Program-made: the position numbers and the translations under genes
NCBI GenBank assembly: GCA_019307815.1
Contig: JAFDIV010000006.1
Span: 1 to 64,000, forward strand
DNA from: Deltaproteobacteria bacterium
GTDB taxonomy: Bacteria; Desulfobacterota; DSM-4660; Desulfatiglandales; Desulfatiglandaceae
DNA: 64,000 nt
Reading direction: 5' to 3'
Shown: piece after piece, positions 42,889 through 52,064 of the stretch
Position numbering within the stretch: position 1 is the stretch's first letter
Layout of the letters: each line of letters opens with the position of its first letter
Notes under the pieces: model-generated
The model's input: only the letters and a program-made list of their open reading frames with translations
Databases searched by the model: none
Told to the model about the DNA's origin: nothing

Positions 42889-42906
42889 CCTGACCAGAGG
42901 AAGCAG

Positions 42907-42945
42907 GCTTGAGGCTGGAGTAAGCGCATATCTCCAGCTTCAGGC
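42907..42945. terminator. Hairpin after zraP
   Basis: GCTTGAGGCTGGAG (42907-42920) pairs with CTCCAGCTTCAGGC (42932-42945), 12 of 14 positions Watson-Crick. It starts 19 bp after the zraP stop. The U-tract is poor, so it may protect mRNA rather than terminate. Confidence 0.5.
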
Positions 42946-43117
42946 ACTTTCAGCTCCTTGCTCCCATCCCTGCTTATAAATCACGCCTTTGTCTCAGATC
43001 TGATTCCCCCTAGATTCCCTCTAGTTAAATATTTAGGGCATCTTCACCCACCCAGGCTTGGATGGCCATAACAATGCCATCGTCACTGCTGATGGATTTT
43101 TTATGTTACTGTTTTTA

Positions 43118-43146
43118 TTGACAGATAGGAAAACTTTGCATAGTTT
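43118..43146 (+). promoter_or_regulatory. Probable promoter of the Lrp-family gene
   Basis: TTGACA (43118-43123), a 17-bp spacer and TAGTTT (43141-43146) lie 50 bp before the start codon. The -35 is perfect and the -10 is weak, consistent with a regulated promoter. Confidence 0.5.
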
Positions 43147-43195
43147 ACAGGCTAAACAGATCTTTAAATCGTATCCCTAAAAGGAGATGCTTGGT

Positions 43196-43639
43196 ATGAA
43201 GATAGATGCTACCCATATTGCGATCATTCGGCACCTCAGGGACGGGAGAAAATCCTTCAGACAGATTGCCAAGGCCATTGGAATTTCCGAAAACACTGTC
43301 AGGAAACGGGTTAATGATCTTATCTCGGAAGGTGTCCTCAATATCACGGGACAGGTAAATCCCGAGGCAATTCCCGGTCACAAGATTGCCATTATCGGGG
43401 TAAAACTGAGTACCATGAACCTAATAAGCAAGGCCGAGGAATTCAGCAAATTAAAAGGCGTTATATCCGCAAGTGTGGTCACCGGCCGGTTTGATATTAT
43501 CCTTTTTGTGCTTTTCAATGAGGAATTTCGCCTTCTGGATTTCTATGTGGATGAGGTATCAAAAATCAAAGAGGTCCAGTCCGTTGAAACCTTTATCGTT
43601 TATAAAGGATACAATTTGATGGCGCCGTACCTGTTATGA
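43196..43639 (+). CDS. Lrp/AsnC-family transcriptional regulator
   Basis: A 147-residue regulator. The N-terminal helix-turn-helix (SFRQIAKAIGISENTVRKRVNDLISEGVL, residues about 20-48) is followed by an Lrp-type RAM ligand domain (GVISASVVTGRFDIILFVL). AAAGGAG lies 9 bases before the ATG at 43196. Such proteins sense amino acids and form octamers. It sits upstream of a decayed liv operon and the glycine decarboxylase genes; either may have been its target. Confidence 0.88.
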   Translation: MKIDATHIAIIRHLRDGRKSFRQIAKAIGISENTVRKRVNDLISEGVLNITGQVNPEAIPGHKIAIIGVKLSTMNLISKAEEFSKLKGVISASVVTGRFDIILFVLFNEEFRLLDFYVDEVSKIKEVQSVETFIVYKGYNLMAPYLL

Positions 43640-43707
43640 AGCAACGAGTGCCCCTCTGTTTGACGGGCGATCCATCCGAGAACATGGCATTATTCCATTG
43701 GGGGATC

Positions 43708-43930
43708 TTATCCCCCCAAATAGGCCTTCTTGACCTCGGGATTGTTCAGGAGATCGTTAGACTTTCCTTCCATGACAAGATTTCCGGTCTCGAGCACGTA
43801 TCCCCGCTGGGCAAACTTGAGGGCCAGGCGTGCATTTTGCTCAATCAAAAGGATAGTCTCCCTTCCCGATTAATCTCTGCCGGGGAATTAAACATGTCCA
43901 GTATCAACTTAGGGGCCAAACCCATGGAGG
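43708..43930 (-). pseudogene. livF C-terminal remnant
   Basis: The minus strand encodes ASMGLAPKLILDMFNSPAEI then NREG, a frameshift, and TILLIEQNARLALKFAQRGY, LETGNLVMEGKSNDLLNNPE and a normal end KKAYLGG-stop at 43708. This is the last third of a LivF ATPase. The N-terminal two thirds, including Walker A, are gone. It differs from the intact livF at 9141-9857, so it comes from another operon. Confidence 0.85.
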
Positions 43931-44167
43931 CTATATCTCGTGGGGTCTCAGTCCTATAAAGATCACTCCCTCCAGGTAAATTTCACCCTCTGTAGGACTA
44001 TAGACCCCTGTAATGAGGTTGAGGATGGTAGTTTTTCCTGCCCTGTTAGGTCCAATAGGGCCTCTTACCTCACCTGGTTCAATCTCCAAGTTATAGTTGT
44101 ATACGGCCCGTAGACCGGAAAAATAGTGGGTCATATTCTTAACCTGAAGCAATGGCAAGGGCATCAT
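43931..44167 (-). pseudogene. livG N-terminal remnant
   Basis: A 78-residue ORF (PLLQVKNMTHYFSGLRAVYN, then GPIGPNRAGKTTILNLITG) that is the first third of a LivG ATPase. Its Walker A has Arg in place of Gly (GPNRAGKTT), and the reading ends at a stop immediately before the livF remnant, in the same frame. A deletion of roughly 1.2 kb seems to have joined livG to livF. Confidence 0.85.
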
Positions 44168-44280
44168 CTTGGGTGATCATTTTCATGGGCAACCGAGACA
44201 GCGGAATCGGCCTTGGGCTCATTGTTTTCTATCACCAACCCAATCTTATATTTCTTATTGCCGACTTTGAGTTGGCGGAC
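44164..44280 (-). pseudogene. livK fragment
   Basis: Minus-strand reading gives LKVGNKKYKIGLVIENNEPK followed by ADSAVSVAHE, a recognisable strand-helix piece from the N-terminal lobe of Liv-type binding proteins. Stops flank it on both sides. No intact flanking sequence remains. Confidence 0.65.
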
Positions 44281-44457
44281 AATAAGCTACCTTTGCCAGA
44301 TTTGTCAAGTTCAGGGGAAATAGTGATGATATGGCTCGAATTTGTGTCGCCCATATTCCTCCCCTCCGAGTCCCTGATTTGAATTGCTGGCTATATAGCC
44401 ATTTTCTGAAAAAAGGGCAATTAAAATTTATGAAAACATAATATTTCTATTTGCTTC

Positions 44458-44486
44458 TTGACAGTATCCTCAATTTGAAGTATGAT
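44458..44486 (+). promoter_or_regulatory. Sigma-70 promoter of gcvPA-gcvPB-lipA
   Basis: TTGACA (44458-44463), a 17-bp spacer and TATGAT (44481-44486) form a near-consensus promoter about 119 bp upstream of gcvPA. The predicted leader is about 110 bases; no glycine riboswitch fold was recognised in it. Confidence 0.75.
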
Positions 44487-44604
44487 TAAAATAGAACCCA
44501 TAAGGGAAAGGGGTTGTGGGAGATATCCATTTCGGAACAACCCATAAATAATTACTTACTGCTGAAAAGAGACGTTTGCCTGAAGATGCTGAAAGGATAG
44601 GACC

Positions 44605-45942
44605 ATGCGCTACTTGCCACATACGGAAAAAGAAATTACAGAAATGCTTCAGGCTATTGGCTTGGACTCCCTTGATGACCTTTTTGAAACCATCCCAAAA
44701 GACTGCCGGCGGGCAGACCCTCTAAATCTGCCCGAACCCCTGACAGAGTGGGAACTGGACACCCATATGGAGGCCCTGGCAGCCCAAATGGCCGTGGCCC
44801 CGGAATACAAGGTCTTTTTGGGTGCGGGGAGTTATCATCATTTCATCCCTGAGGCGGTCAAACAGCTCCTCTTGAGGAGCGAGTTCTACACGGCCTACAC
44901 CCCTTACCAGCCGGAGGTCAGCCAGGGAACCCTTCAGGCCATCTATGAATACCAGACCCTTGTGACCCTCCTCCTGGGAATGGAAGTGGCCAACGCATCC
45001 ATGTACGACGGGGCCTCGGCCCTGGCCGAGGCACTGCTCATGGCCATTCGTATAACCAAACGCAAAAAGGTGGCGGTGTCCCGCCTGATCCACCCCTATT
45101 ATCGTCAGGTGGTCCAAACCTATCTTGAGGCGCCGGGCTTTGAAATTGTGGAACTGCCCTTCCTTGACAATGGAACAACGGACCTGTCCGGGCTTGATGG
45201 TCTGGAGGAGTTTGCTGCCGTTGCTGTCCAATCCCCAAACTTTTTTGGGTGTATTGAAGACCTCCAAGCCCATGGCCAAAGGGTCCATTCCGACCCCAAG
45301 ACCCTCTTTGTTGTTGCCTTTACCGAGCCCTTGGCCTACGGTCTGCTCAAACCTCCGGGGGATTTCGGAGCAGATATCGTGTGCGGGGAGGGGCAAAGCC
45401 TTGGTAGCCCTCAGTCCTTTGGCGGGCCTGGGCTTGGGATGTTTGCGTCCAAGGCAAAATATGTCCGGAGCATGCCAGGGAGGCTGGTGGGGCAGACGAT
45501 TGACAAGGATGGAAGGCGGGGATTCGTCTTGACCCTTGCAACGCGCGAGCAGCACATACGCCGGGAACGGGCCACCTCCAATATCTGTTCCAACCAGGGG
45601 CTCTGCGCCCTTGCTTCAGCCATGTATATGGCCACCCTGGGAAAAAGCGGCATCCGGGAACTGGCAGCACTTAACCACGACAAGGCAGAATATTTGAAAA
45701 AGGGGCTGAGAGAGGCCGGTATCTCCCTGCCTTTTGATGATACTCCCACCTTCAATGAATTTGTGGCCAAGTTTGGCCCGGACTTTAAGGAGAAATACGG
45801 ACGCCTCCTCGAAAAAAGGATTGTGGCCGGTCTCCCTATAGAGTCGTTTTACCCTGAACTTCCCGATCACTATCTCCTGTGCGCCACAGAGACCACGGCC
45901 AAGGAAGACATGGACGTCCTGATCAAGGAGGTTAGATCATGA
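44605..45942 (+). CDS. gcvPA: Glycine dehydrogenase (decarboxylating) subunit 1
   Basis: A 445-residue GcvPA of usual length. It starts MRYLPHTEKEITEMLQAIGLDSLDDLF and contains GAGSYHHFIPEAV and YTPYQPEVSQGTLQAIYEYQ, typical of the P-protein alpha subunit. With GcvPB it decarboxylates glycine using PLP and passes the aminomethyl group to lipoylated H-protein. It overlaps gcvPB by 4 bp. H- and T-protein genes are not in the window. Confidence 0.95.
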   Translation: MRYLPHTEKEITEMLQAIGLDSLDDLFETIPKDCRRADPLNLPEPLTEWELDTHMEALAAQMAVAPEYKVFLGAGSYHHFIPEAVKQLLLRSEFYTAYTPYQPEVSQGTLQAIYEYQTLVTLLLGMEVANASMYDGASALAEALLMAIRITKRKKVAVSRLIHPYYRQVVQTYLEAPGFEIVELPFLDNGTTDLSGLDGLEEFAAVAVQSPNFFGCIEDLQAHGQRVHSDPKTLFVVAFTEPLAYGLLKPPGDFGADIVCGEGQSLGSPQSFGGPGLGMFASKAKYVRSMPGRLVGQTIDKDGRRGFVLTLATREQHIRRERATSNICSNQGLCALASAMYMATLGKSGIRELAALNHDKAEYLKKGLREAGISLPFDDTPTFNEFVAKFGPDFKEKYGRLLEKRIVAGLPIESFYPELPDHYLLCATETTAKEDMDVLIKEVRS

Positions 45943-47393
45943 AAGAGCCGCTGGGAATCACGGGGCTGGTCCTCAATGAACCCCTTCTCTGGGAAAAGGG
46001 ACGGGAGGGGAGAATCGGCTTCTCCATGCCCAAGAGGGACATTGAACCTTCTCCTCTCCATGAGGGCCTGATAAGAAACGGTCCGGATTTCCCGGACCTC
46101 AGTGAGGTGGACGTGGTCCGTCACTACACACGGCTATCGCAATGGAACTATGGCGTGGATAGCGGCATGTATCCCCTGGGATCCTGCACCATGAAATACA
46201 ACCCCAAGACCCACGAAAGACAGGCAGCCCTGCGTGGTTTTGCCGGAGCCCATCCATTGCTCCCTGAGTTCCTATGTCAGGGGATCCTCGTATTGATGTT
46301 CAATCTGGAGAGATACCTGGCAGAGATAACTGGCCTGCCTGCGGTGACGCTGCAACCTGCTGCTGGCGCCCAAGGAGAACTCACAGGTATGATGATTGTC
46401 CGGGCCTATCACATGGATACCGGCAAACCGCGACACAAGATTCTCATTCCTGATACGGCCCATGGGACCAACCCTGCCAGCAGCGCCATCTGCGGCTTTT
46501 CTCCTGTGCCGGTAAAGTCCAATGAACGGGGAGTCCTGTCTCCGGAATACATTGCCTCGGTCATGGACGAGGATACGGCGGGCATCATGATTACCAATCC
46601 AAACACCCTTGGCCTTTTTGAGGAGAATATAAAGGAAATTGCCGACATTGTGCACGGCAAGGGTGGGCTGGTTTATGTGGACGGCGCCAACATGAATGCC
46701 ATGATGGGCATTGTGAGCATGGGACAGATCGGGGTGGACCTGATGCACCTGAACCTCCACAAGACCTTTTCAACGCCCCACGGCGGCGGTGGACCTGGCT
46801 CTGGTCCGGTCTGCGTCAGGGAAGACCTGGCCCCTTTCCTCCCTGTCCCAAGGGTGGTGGAAAAGGATGGCAAGTATGCCCTTTCCTATGACTTTCCCAA
46901 ATCCATTGGCAAGGTCCATGCCTTTTACGGGAACGTGGGTGTGCTTATCAAGGCATACAGTTATATCCTCAGCATGGGGCAGGACCTGAAGAGGGCAAGC
47001 CAACTGGCTGTGCTAAACGCCAACTATATCAAGGAAAGGCTTAAGGACACCTTTCACATTCCTTACGACCGTCCATGCATGCATGAGTGCGTATTCACGG
47101 ACAAGTTTCAGAAGGAAAACAAGGTCACAACCCTTGACATTGCCAAGCGCCTAATCGATTATGGGTTCCATCCTCCCACGATCTATTTTCCCCTGGTGGT
47201 ACAGGGCGCCATCATGATTGAACCCACGGAAACAGAGTCAAAAGAGACCTTGGATCTTTTTATTGAAACCTGCAAGGCCATTGCCAAGGAGGCAAGGGAG
47301 ACGCCCCAGCGCCTCTTAGATGCACCGACCAAACCCAAGGTCCGGCGTCTGGATGAGGCCCTGGCCGCCCGGCAACCCCGCCTTGCAGGTTGA
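45939..47393 (+). CDS. gcvPB: Glycine dehydrogenase (decarboxylating) subunit 2
   Basis: A 484-residue GcvPB. The PLP lysine is in HLNLHKTFSTPHGGGGPG. Other family blocks are YPLGSCTMKYNPKTHE, DTAHGTNPASSA and YVDGANMNAMMG. It forms the P-protein with GcvPA. Length and termini are normal. It is followed 24 bp later by lipA, which makes the lipoyl group needed by H-protein, so the operon is functionally coherent. Confidence 0.95.
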   Translation: MKEPLGITGLVLNEPLLWEKGREGRIGFSMPKRDIEPSPLHEGLIRNGPDFPDLSEVDVVRHYTRLSQWNYGVDSGMYPLGSCTMKYNPKTHERQAALRGFAGAHPLLPEFLCQGILVLMFNLERYLAEITGLPAVTLQPAAGAQGELTGMMIVRAYHMDTGKPRHKILIPDTAHGTNPASSAICGFSPVPVKSNERGVLSPEYIASVMDEDTAGIMITNPNTLGLFEENIKEIADIVHGKGGLVYVDGANMNAMMGIVSMGQIGVDLMHLNLHKTFSTPHGGGGPGSGPVCVREDLAPFLPVPRVVEKDGKYALSYDFPKSIGKVHAFYGNVGVLIKAYSYILSMGQDLKRASQLAVLNANYIKERLKDTFHIPYDRPCMHECVFTDKFQKENKVTTLDIAKRLIDYGFHPPTIYFPLVVQGAIMIEPTETESKETLDLFIETCKAIAKEARETPQRLLDAPTKPKVRRLDEALAARQPRLAG

Positions 47394-47417
47394 CGCTATT
47401 AAGTGAAAAGATAGCCT

Positions 47418-48299
47418 ATGCACGCCTTGAAGCATGCCAAGAAGCCAAAGTGGTTAAGGAAAAAGCTTCCCAGGGGACCCGTGTATGAAGATGTCAGAAG
47501 GATGCTCAATAAAGGCCAGCTTCATACGGTTTGCCAAGAGGCAAAGTGCCCCAATATATGGGAATGTTTTTCCCGTCGCACCGCAACCTTCCTGATTTTA
47601 GGTGATCGGTGTACACGAAACTGCCGCTTCTGCGCTGTAGAGCATGGACACCCCATGCCTCCCGACCCTGAGGAACCAAAACGGGTCGCAGTGGCCGCCA
47701 AACAGTTGGGGCTCGACTATGTAGTTGTCACCTCTGTGACCCGCGACGACCTGCCAGACGGCGGGGCGGGGCTATTTGCCGAAACCATTTTGGAGATCCG
47801 AAGGCAGATACCTCATGCAAAAGTAGAGGTCCTGATTCCTGATTTCAAGGGAGATGACAAGACACTGGCCACGGTTTTGAAGGCACACCCAGATGTCCTG
47901 AATCACAATATAGAGACCGTGTCCAGGCTGTATGATCTAGCCCGGCCAGGGGCCGATTATTTCCGCTCCCTTAGGCTTCTTAAAAAGGTGACGACTACCT
48001 TTCCGGATATTCCCACAAAGTCAGGGATTATGCTGGGACTTGGCGAAACGCGGGAAGAAATTGAACAGACCCTTCGGGATATCTATGCCACTGGGTGCAG
48101 GATTATGACCATTGGACAATACCTCCAGCCATCCCTTGACCACTTGCCCGTAGCCCTTTATGTGCCACCGGAGGAGTTTGAGTACTGGAAAGGGAGGGCC
48201 CTTGAGATAGGGTTTGTGGAGGTCATGAGTGGACCCTTTGTAAGAAGTTCCTATCGTGCCAGAGAGATGTATCAAACCCTATTGGAGGCGGCGCCTTAA
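47418..48299 (+). CDS. lipA: Lipoyl synthase
   Basis: A 293-residue radical SAM enzyme. The auxiliary-cluster cysteines lie in CQEAKCPNIWECF and the radical SAM cysteines in CTRNCRFC. The C-terminal RSSYRA supplies the serine ligand of the auxiliary cluster. It inserts sulfur at C6 and C8 of protein-bound octanoyl groups. Cotranscribed with gcvPAB. No lipB or lplA is seen here. Confidence 0.95.
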   Translation: MHALKHAKKPKWLRKKLPRGPVYEDVRRMLNKGQLHTVCQEAKCPNIWECFSRRTATFLILGDRCTRNCRFCAVEHGHPMPPDPEEPKRVAVAAKQLGLDYVVVTSVTRDDLPDGGAGLFAETILEIRRQIPHAKVEVLIPDFKGDDKTLATVLKAHPDVLNHNIETVSRLYDLARPGADYFRSLRLLKKVTTTFPDIPTKSGIMLGLGETREEIEQTLRDIYATGCRIMTIGQYLQPSLDHLPVALYVPPEEFEYWKGRALEIGFVEVMSGPFVRSSYRAREMYQTLLEAAP

Positions 48300-48521
48300 A
48301 CCAATAAAATACCCAGGTACAGGGCTGCCTGATGCCTAAACCATTCATCATGGCCACCTTACATGCCCTTCCTTTGACAGGGCTAAGAGACCACCATTTA
48401 TGACCGCCGGAAGCAGCGACCCAAATCATGAGGCATACATTTATTTAAAGGAGGGCCTCTGCCACCATAGAAGGGCTGGGGTACATGTCCTGACCTTTCT
48501 TTTTCGCAAAAAAAGCGGGGT

Positions 48522-48564
48522 CTTGACTTAGGTCAAGGTTTTCGCACATAGTATCTTGGATAAT
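48522..48564 (+). promoter_or_regulatory. HcpR-type operator and promoter of hcp
   Basis: CTTGAC-TTAG-GTCAAG (48522-48537) is a perfect 16-bp palindrome matching the TTGAC-N4-GTCAA operator described for the CRP/FNR-family regulator HcpR in sulfate reducers. A GATAAT -10 lies at 48559-48564, placing the operator centre close to -41.5, a class II activator position. The hcp start codon is 75 bases further on. Confidence 0.75.
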
Positions 48565-48639
48565 AGGGCCGAAATGAACAATGGGGCTTGCACCTAAACC
48601 CCTTTCCACCAAAACCCATTACTAAGAAGGAGGATAACT

Positions 48640-50310
48640 ATGTTTTGTTTTCAATGTCAGGAGACAGCCAAGAACCAAGGGTGCACAGTCAAAGGCATGT
48701 GCGGTAAGCCCGAGGAAACCGCAGATCTCCAGGATCTACTGATTTATGTCTGTAAGGGGATCTCGGTTTATGGGGAAAAGTTAAAGGAGCTAGGAATTGT
48801 TGACCAAAAGGCAGGCCGTTTAATTTGTAAGGCCCTGTTTATGACCATTACCAATGTGGCTTGGGATGACAACGTAATCATTGATCATATCAAAGAGGCC
48901 CTCAAGGTCCGGGAAGAAGTAAAAGGCAAGTTTCTCGCAGCCTATAGAGAGAAGTACGGAAAAGAGTTTTCTGACTCGCTTCCCGATTGCGCCACCTGGT
49001 ACTCCAATGATGATGCAGAAATCATGGCAAAGGCCAAGGCCGATGAGATGCGAATTACTGCAACGGAAAACGAGGACGTGCGCTCCTTGCGAGAACTTCT
49101 TGTTATTGGTTGCAAGGGAATAGCAGCCTATGCAGATCATGCAGCTATCCTTGGATATGAAAAGGATGATATCTATGCCTTTCTCATGGAGGCACTGGCA
49201 TCCACGACCAAAGACCTGTCCACAGATGATATGATAGCCATGGTCATGAAGGCAGGGGAGACTGCTGTCAATACTATGGCCCTTTTGGATGAAGCCAATA
49301 CAAGCACCTATGGCCACCCGGAGATTACCGAGGTAAATATTGGGGTAAGAAATAATCCCGGGATTCTTATCAGCGGCCATGACCTCAAGGATATGGAAGA
49401 ACTCCTGGAGCAGACCAAAGGAACAGGAGTGGACGTTTATACTCACGGAGAGATGCTGCCTGCCAATTATTACCCTGCTTTCAAAAAGTATGACCATTTT
49501 GTGGGTAACTATGGGAATTCCTGGTGGCACCAAAACAAGGAATTTGAATCCTTTAACGGGCCCATTATACTCACAACCAACTGCCTTGTCCCGCTGAAAA
49601 AGGACAATACCTATTTGGACAGACTTTTCACCACTGGAGTGGTGAACTATCCAGGTGCCAAACATATTGCCGACAGACCTGAAGGTGGAACCAAGGACTT
49701 TTCTGAGGTCATAGAGGTGGCTAAGAGATGCAAACCACCTATGGAAATTGAATCAGGCAAAATCATAGGTGGATTTGCACACAACCAAGTCCTGGCGCTT
49801 GCTGACAAGGTGATTGATGCTGTAAAATCGGGCGCCATCAAGCGTTTTGTGGTCATGGCTGGATGTGATGGGCGACACAAGAGCAGGAACTATTTTACAG
49901 AGGTTGCCAAGGCATTGCCTAAAGACACGGTCATTCTGACAGCAGGTTGTGCAAAGTATCGTTATAACAAGTTGGATTTAGGCGACATCGGCGGTATTCC
50001 AAGGATTCTTGACGCAGGGCAGTGCAATGACTCCTATTCCCTTGCTGTGATCGCTTTGAAATTGAAAGAGGCATTTGGCCTGGATGATATTAATCAGTTA
50101 CCTATTTCCTTTGATATCGGGTGGTATGAGCAGAAGGCAGTAGCGGTGCTTTTGGCCCTGCTTTACCTTAATGTTAAAGGAATCCGGCTGGGCCCGACAC
50201 TGCCCGCCTTTGTGTCTCCTAACGTACTCAAGGTTCTGGTTGATAAGTTTGATATCAAACAGATAGGTACTGTAGAAGAAGACGTTGCAGCCATGATGGC
50301 TGGCAAATAG
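48640..50310 (+). CDS. hcp: Hybrid-cluster protein (hydroxylamine/NO reductase)
   Basis: A 556-residue Hcp. The N-terminal cubane cysteines ([20 protein letters not shown], then CGK) are typical of the strict-anaerobe class with compact spacing. Hybrid-cluster ligands are seen in [17 protein letters not shown] and [11 protein letters not shown]. Hcp reduces nitric oxide or hydroxylamine and protects against nitrosative stress. AGGAGGATAACT precedes the ATG. It is monocistronic, with an HcpR-type operator upstream; no hcr reductase is adjacent. Confidence 0.95.
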   Translation: MFCFQCQETAKNQGCTVKGMCGKPEETADLQDLLIYVCKGISVYGEKLKELGIVDQKAGRLICKALFMTITNVAWDDNVIIDHIKEALKVREEVKGKFLAAYREKYGKEFSDSLPDCATWYSNDDAEIMAKAKADEMRITATENEDVRSLRELLVIGCKGIAAYADHAAILGYEKDDIYAFLMEALASTTKDLSTDDMIAMVMKAGETAVNTMALLDEANTSTYGHPEITEVNIGVRNNPGILISGHDLKDMEELLEQTKGTGVDVYTHGEMLPANYYPAFKKYDHFVGNYGNSWWHQNKEFESFNGPIILTTNCLVPLKKDNTYLDRLFTTGVVNYPGAKHIADRPEGGTKDFSEVIEVAKRCKPPMEIESGKIIGGFAHNQVLALADKVIDAVKSGAIKRFVVMAGCDGRHKSRNYFTEVAKALPKDTVILTAGCAKYRYNKLDLGDIGGIPRILDAGQCNDSYSLAVIALKLKEAFGLDDINQLPISFDIGWYEQKAVAVLLALLYLNVKGIRLGPTLPAFVSPNVLKVLVDKFDIKQIGTVEEDVAAMMAGK

Positions 50311-50320
50311 GCTACTACTT

Positions 50321-50430
50321 CCCCTCCCCTAGGGGAGGGGGCCTTAATTTCATCCCTAGGAGCAAGCCCCGCCTGACCGTTGCGCAGGTGAGGAATCGGA
50401 GAGATCTCTCGGCCCACTTAGCGGGGCTTT
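50321..50430. repeat. Fold-back element after hcp
   Basis: The 20-bp stretch 50321-50340 is a perfect palindrome (CCCCTCCCC-TA-GGGGAGGGG). Then AAGCCCCGC (50364-50372) pairs with GCGGGGCTT (50421-50429), enclosing a perfect GAGAGATCTCTC palindrome (50399-50410). The TTTCAT/ATGAAA flanks extend the outer arms. It may terminate hcp transcription or be a palindromic repeat unit. Confidence 0.7.
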
Positions 50431-50512
50431 GAAATGAAATAAAGAAAAAGGAGTAGGATATTGATGCGGCCTTGAGGGGAGGGGGCTATTAATTATACTT
50501 AGGGTTATACAA

Positions 50513-51535
50513 ATGCCAATTCCTGGAAACCTGCTTACCACTGCTATGGCCGTCATGCCCCATACCGACGTTGATAGGGCCCTGGAAGTAGCCCTTTCCA
50601 CAGACATCCCATTCTGGCCCCAATTACCCCTTTACAGCTATTATGAGGATATGTACGTTCAGGCCTCTGAGCATTTCCCTGGGATTGTGTTGGATTTGGA
50701 AAAAAGGACATTACGCTTTTCCATGGAAAAATTTATTGCAGAGGCTGAAGAAGCTATGGCCCACTTTGATGACCCCGAGTATTTTGATATCAGCACTACC
50801 TATTCGGTTGTATATCATCGATTTCTGCACATGGATTTGTCTGACCGCCCTGCAATCCGTGGACAACTTGAGGGTCCCATAAGCTTCGGCTTAAATATCG
50901 TTGATCAGGATGATCGACCGATCCTTTTCGATGATACGGTAAGGCCCTTTATGTTTGAATTTATGGCAAAACGAATCAATGTCCAGTTGGAAAGGCTTAA
51001 AAAGCGAAATCCCAATGCATTTATGTTTGTTGATGAGCCCGGGCTCCAGTTTCTCTTTAGTGCCATGTCAGGGTATAATGACATATCTGCTCATGCTGAG
51101 ATGGAAATGTTTTTCTCCATGATTGACAGACCTCGCGGGATTCATCTGTGTGGCAATCCTGATTGGGATTTTCTTTTATCCCTGGATCTGGACATCCTGT
51201 CACTGGATGTCTATTCAAATGGCGAGGTCTTCGCCAACTATGCGGCCTCCATAAAACGCTTCCTGGATCGTGGAGGCATTCTTGTTTGGGGAATGGTTCC
51301 CACCAATTTTGAGCCCTTTGAGAAAGAGGACATGGATTCCCTGGAGCAGCGTCTTGAGGAGATTTGGTCAAAACTGGCTGCCAAGGGTATTGATACTGAG
51401 TTTATGGTATCCAAGAGCCTGCTTTCCCCTGCCACCTGCTGCCTCGTAAATCCTGATAAAGAGAAGACAGTGGAGAAGGCATTTGAAATGATTGGAAAGC
51501 TCTCGGCCAGGCTTCGGGAAAAACATAGACTATAA
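50513..51535 (+). CDS. Cobalamin-independent methionine synthase-like (MetE/UROD fold)
   Basis: A 340-residue protein of the MetE C-terminal/UROD-like fold. The putative zinc ligands are in GIHLCGNPDWDFLL (His-X-Cys) and SPATCCLVN. There is no N-terminal MetE half, so it resembles core MetE-like proteins that transfer methyl groups from a corrinoid or unknown donor. No partner corrinoid protein is adjacent. The ribosome-binding site is weak (AGGG). Confidence 0.75.
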   Translation: MPIPGNLLTTAMAVMPHTDVDRALEVALSTDIPFWPQLPLYSYYEDMYVQASEHFPGIVLDLEKRTLRFSMEKFIAEAEEAMAHFDDPEYFDISTTYSVVYHRFLHMDLSDRPAIRGQLEGPISFGLNIVDQDDRPILFDDTVRPFMFEFMAKRINVQLERLKKRNPNAFMFVDEPGLQFLFSAMSGYNDISAHAEMEMFFSMIDRPRGIHLCGNPDWDFLLSLDLDILSLDVYSNGEVFANYAASIKRFLDRGGILVWGMVPTNFEPFEKEDMDSLEQRLEEIWSKLAAKGIDTEFMVSKSLLSPATCCLVNPDKEKTVEKAFEMIGKLSARLREKHRL

Positions 51536-52064
51536 AGCCGATTTCACGCAGCCAATCGAGAAGTTTTTGATTTGGGTGGGCATTGAATAGATATCCCAAA
51601 TATGAGGGGGAGCTAGGTGTGGACAATGTGAAATGCAATGCTCTCTTTGTGTGATTTAGGAACTTGCAATGGATCTGCGTGCCAAACCTAGAAAAACAAA
51701 GGCCTGTTAGAGCACAGACGTGGCATCTATTTTATTCATGTCTATAGCTCCTGATGCCTCTTTCTTGTATACTTGTGTAATCTCGAACATGTTGGCAAAC
51801 AGTAATATGACAATATCTTGCAGTACATATGCCTTGATTGGAATCAGTAAAAAAGTGAGAGGAGAGGTTCGCATTGGATGAATAAAAGGGACACGTGGAG
51901 GTTGGTGGTAGAAGCATACCCCTTACCAAATAAAAGGAGTTTGAGTTTTTCATCTAAAGGTCACGGCTGTGGCTAAATTGGTTTCGGGTATCTATCCAGA
52001 TGAGAGGATTGCCATGACATTTCAGGTACCCTAGGGACGGGAAGATATTACTTCAAGAGGAGCC
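51536..52064. other. Gene-free stretch
   Basis: About 530 bp between the MetE-like and GNAT genes. No coding region, repeat or clear promoter was recognised. Confidence 0.6.

Noticed and set aside
43636-43959. 107-codon open frame directly after the Lrp gene
   Set aside because: It reads through the antisense of the livF remnant; no protein features of its own.
44493-44604. Possible glycine riboswitch upstream of gcvPA
   Set aside because: The leader is only about 110 bases and shows none of the conserved glycine-aptamer segments I could recognise.
44722-45555. 277-codon open frame opposite gcvPA
   Set aside because: Antisense shadow of a clearly conserved gene; composition typical of antisense reading.
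48820-49665. 281-codon open frame opposite hcp
   Set aside because: Antisense shadow of hcp with no recognisable domain.
51732-51953. 73-codon open frame on the minus strand
   Set aside because: No ribosome-binding site, low-complexity composition and no family similarity recognised; treated as noncoding.
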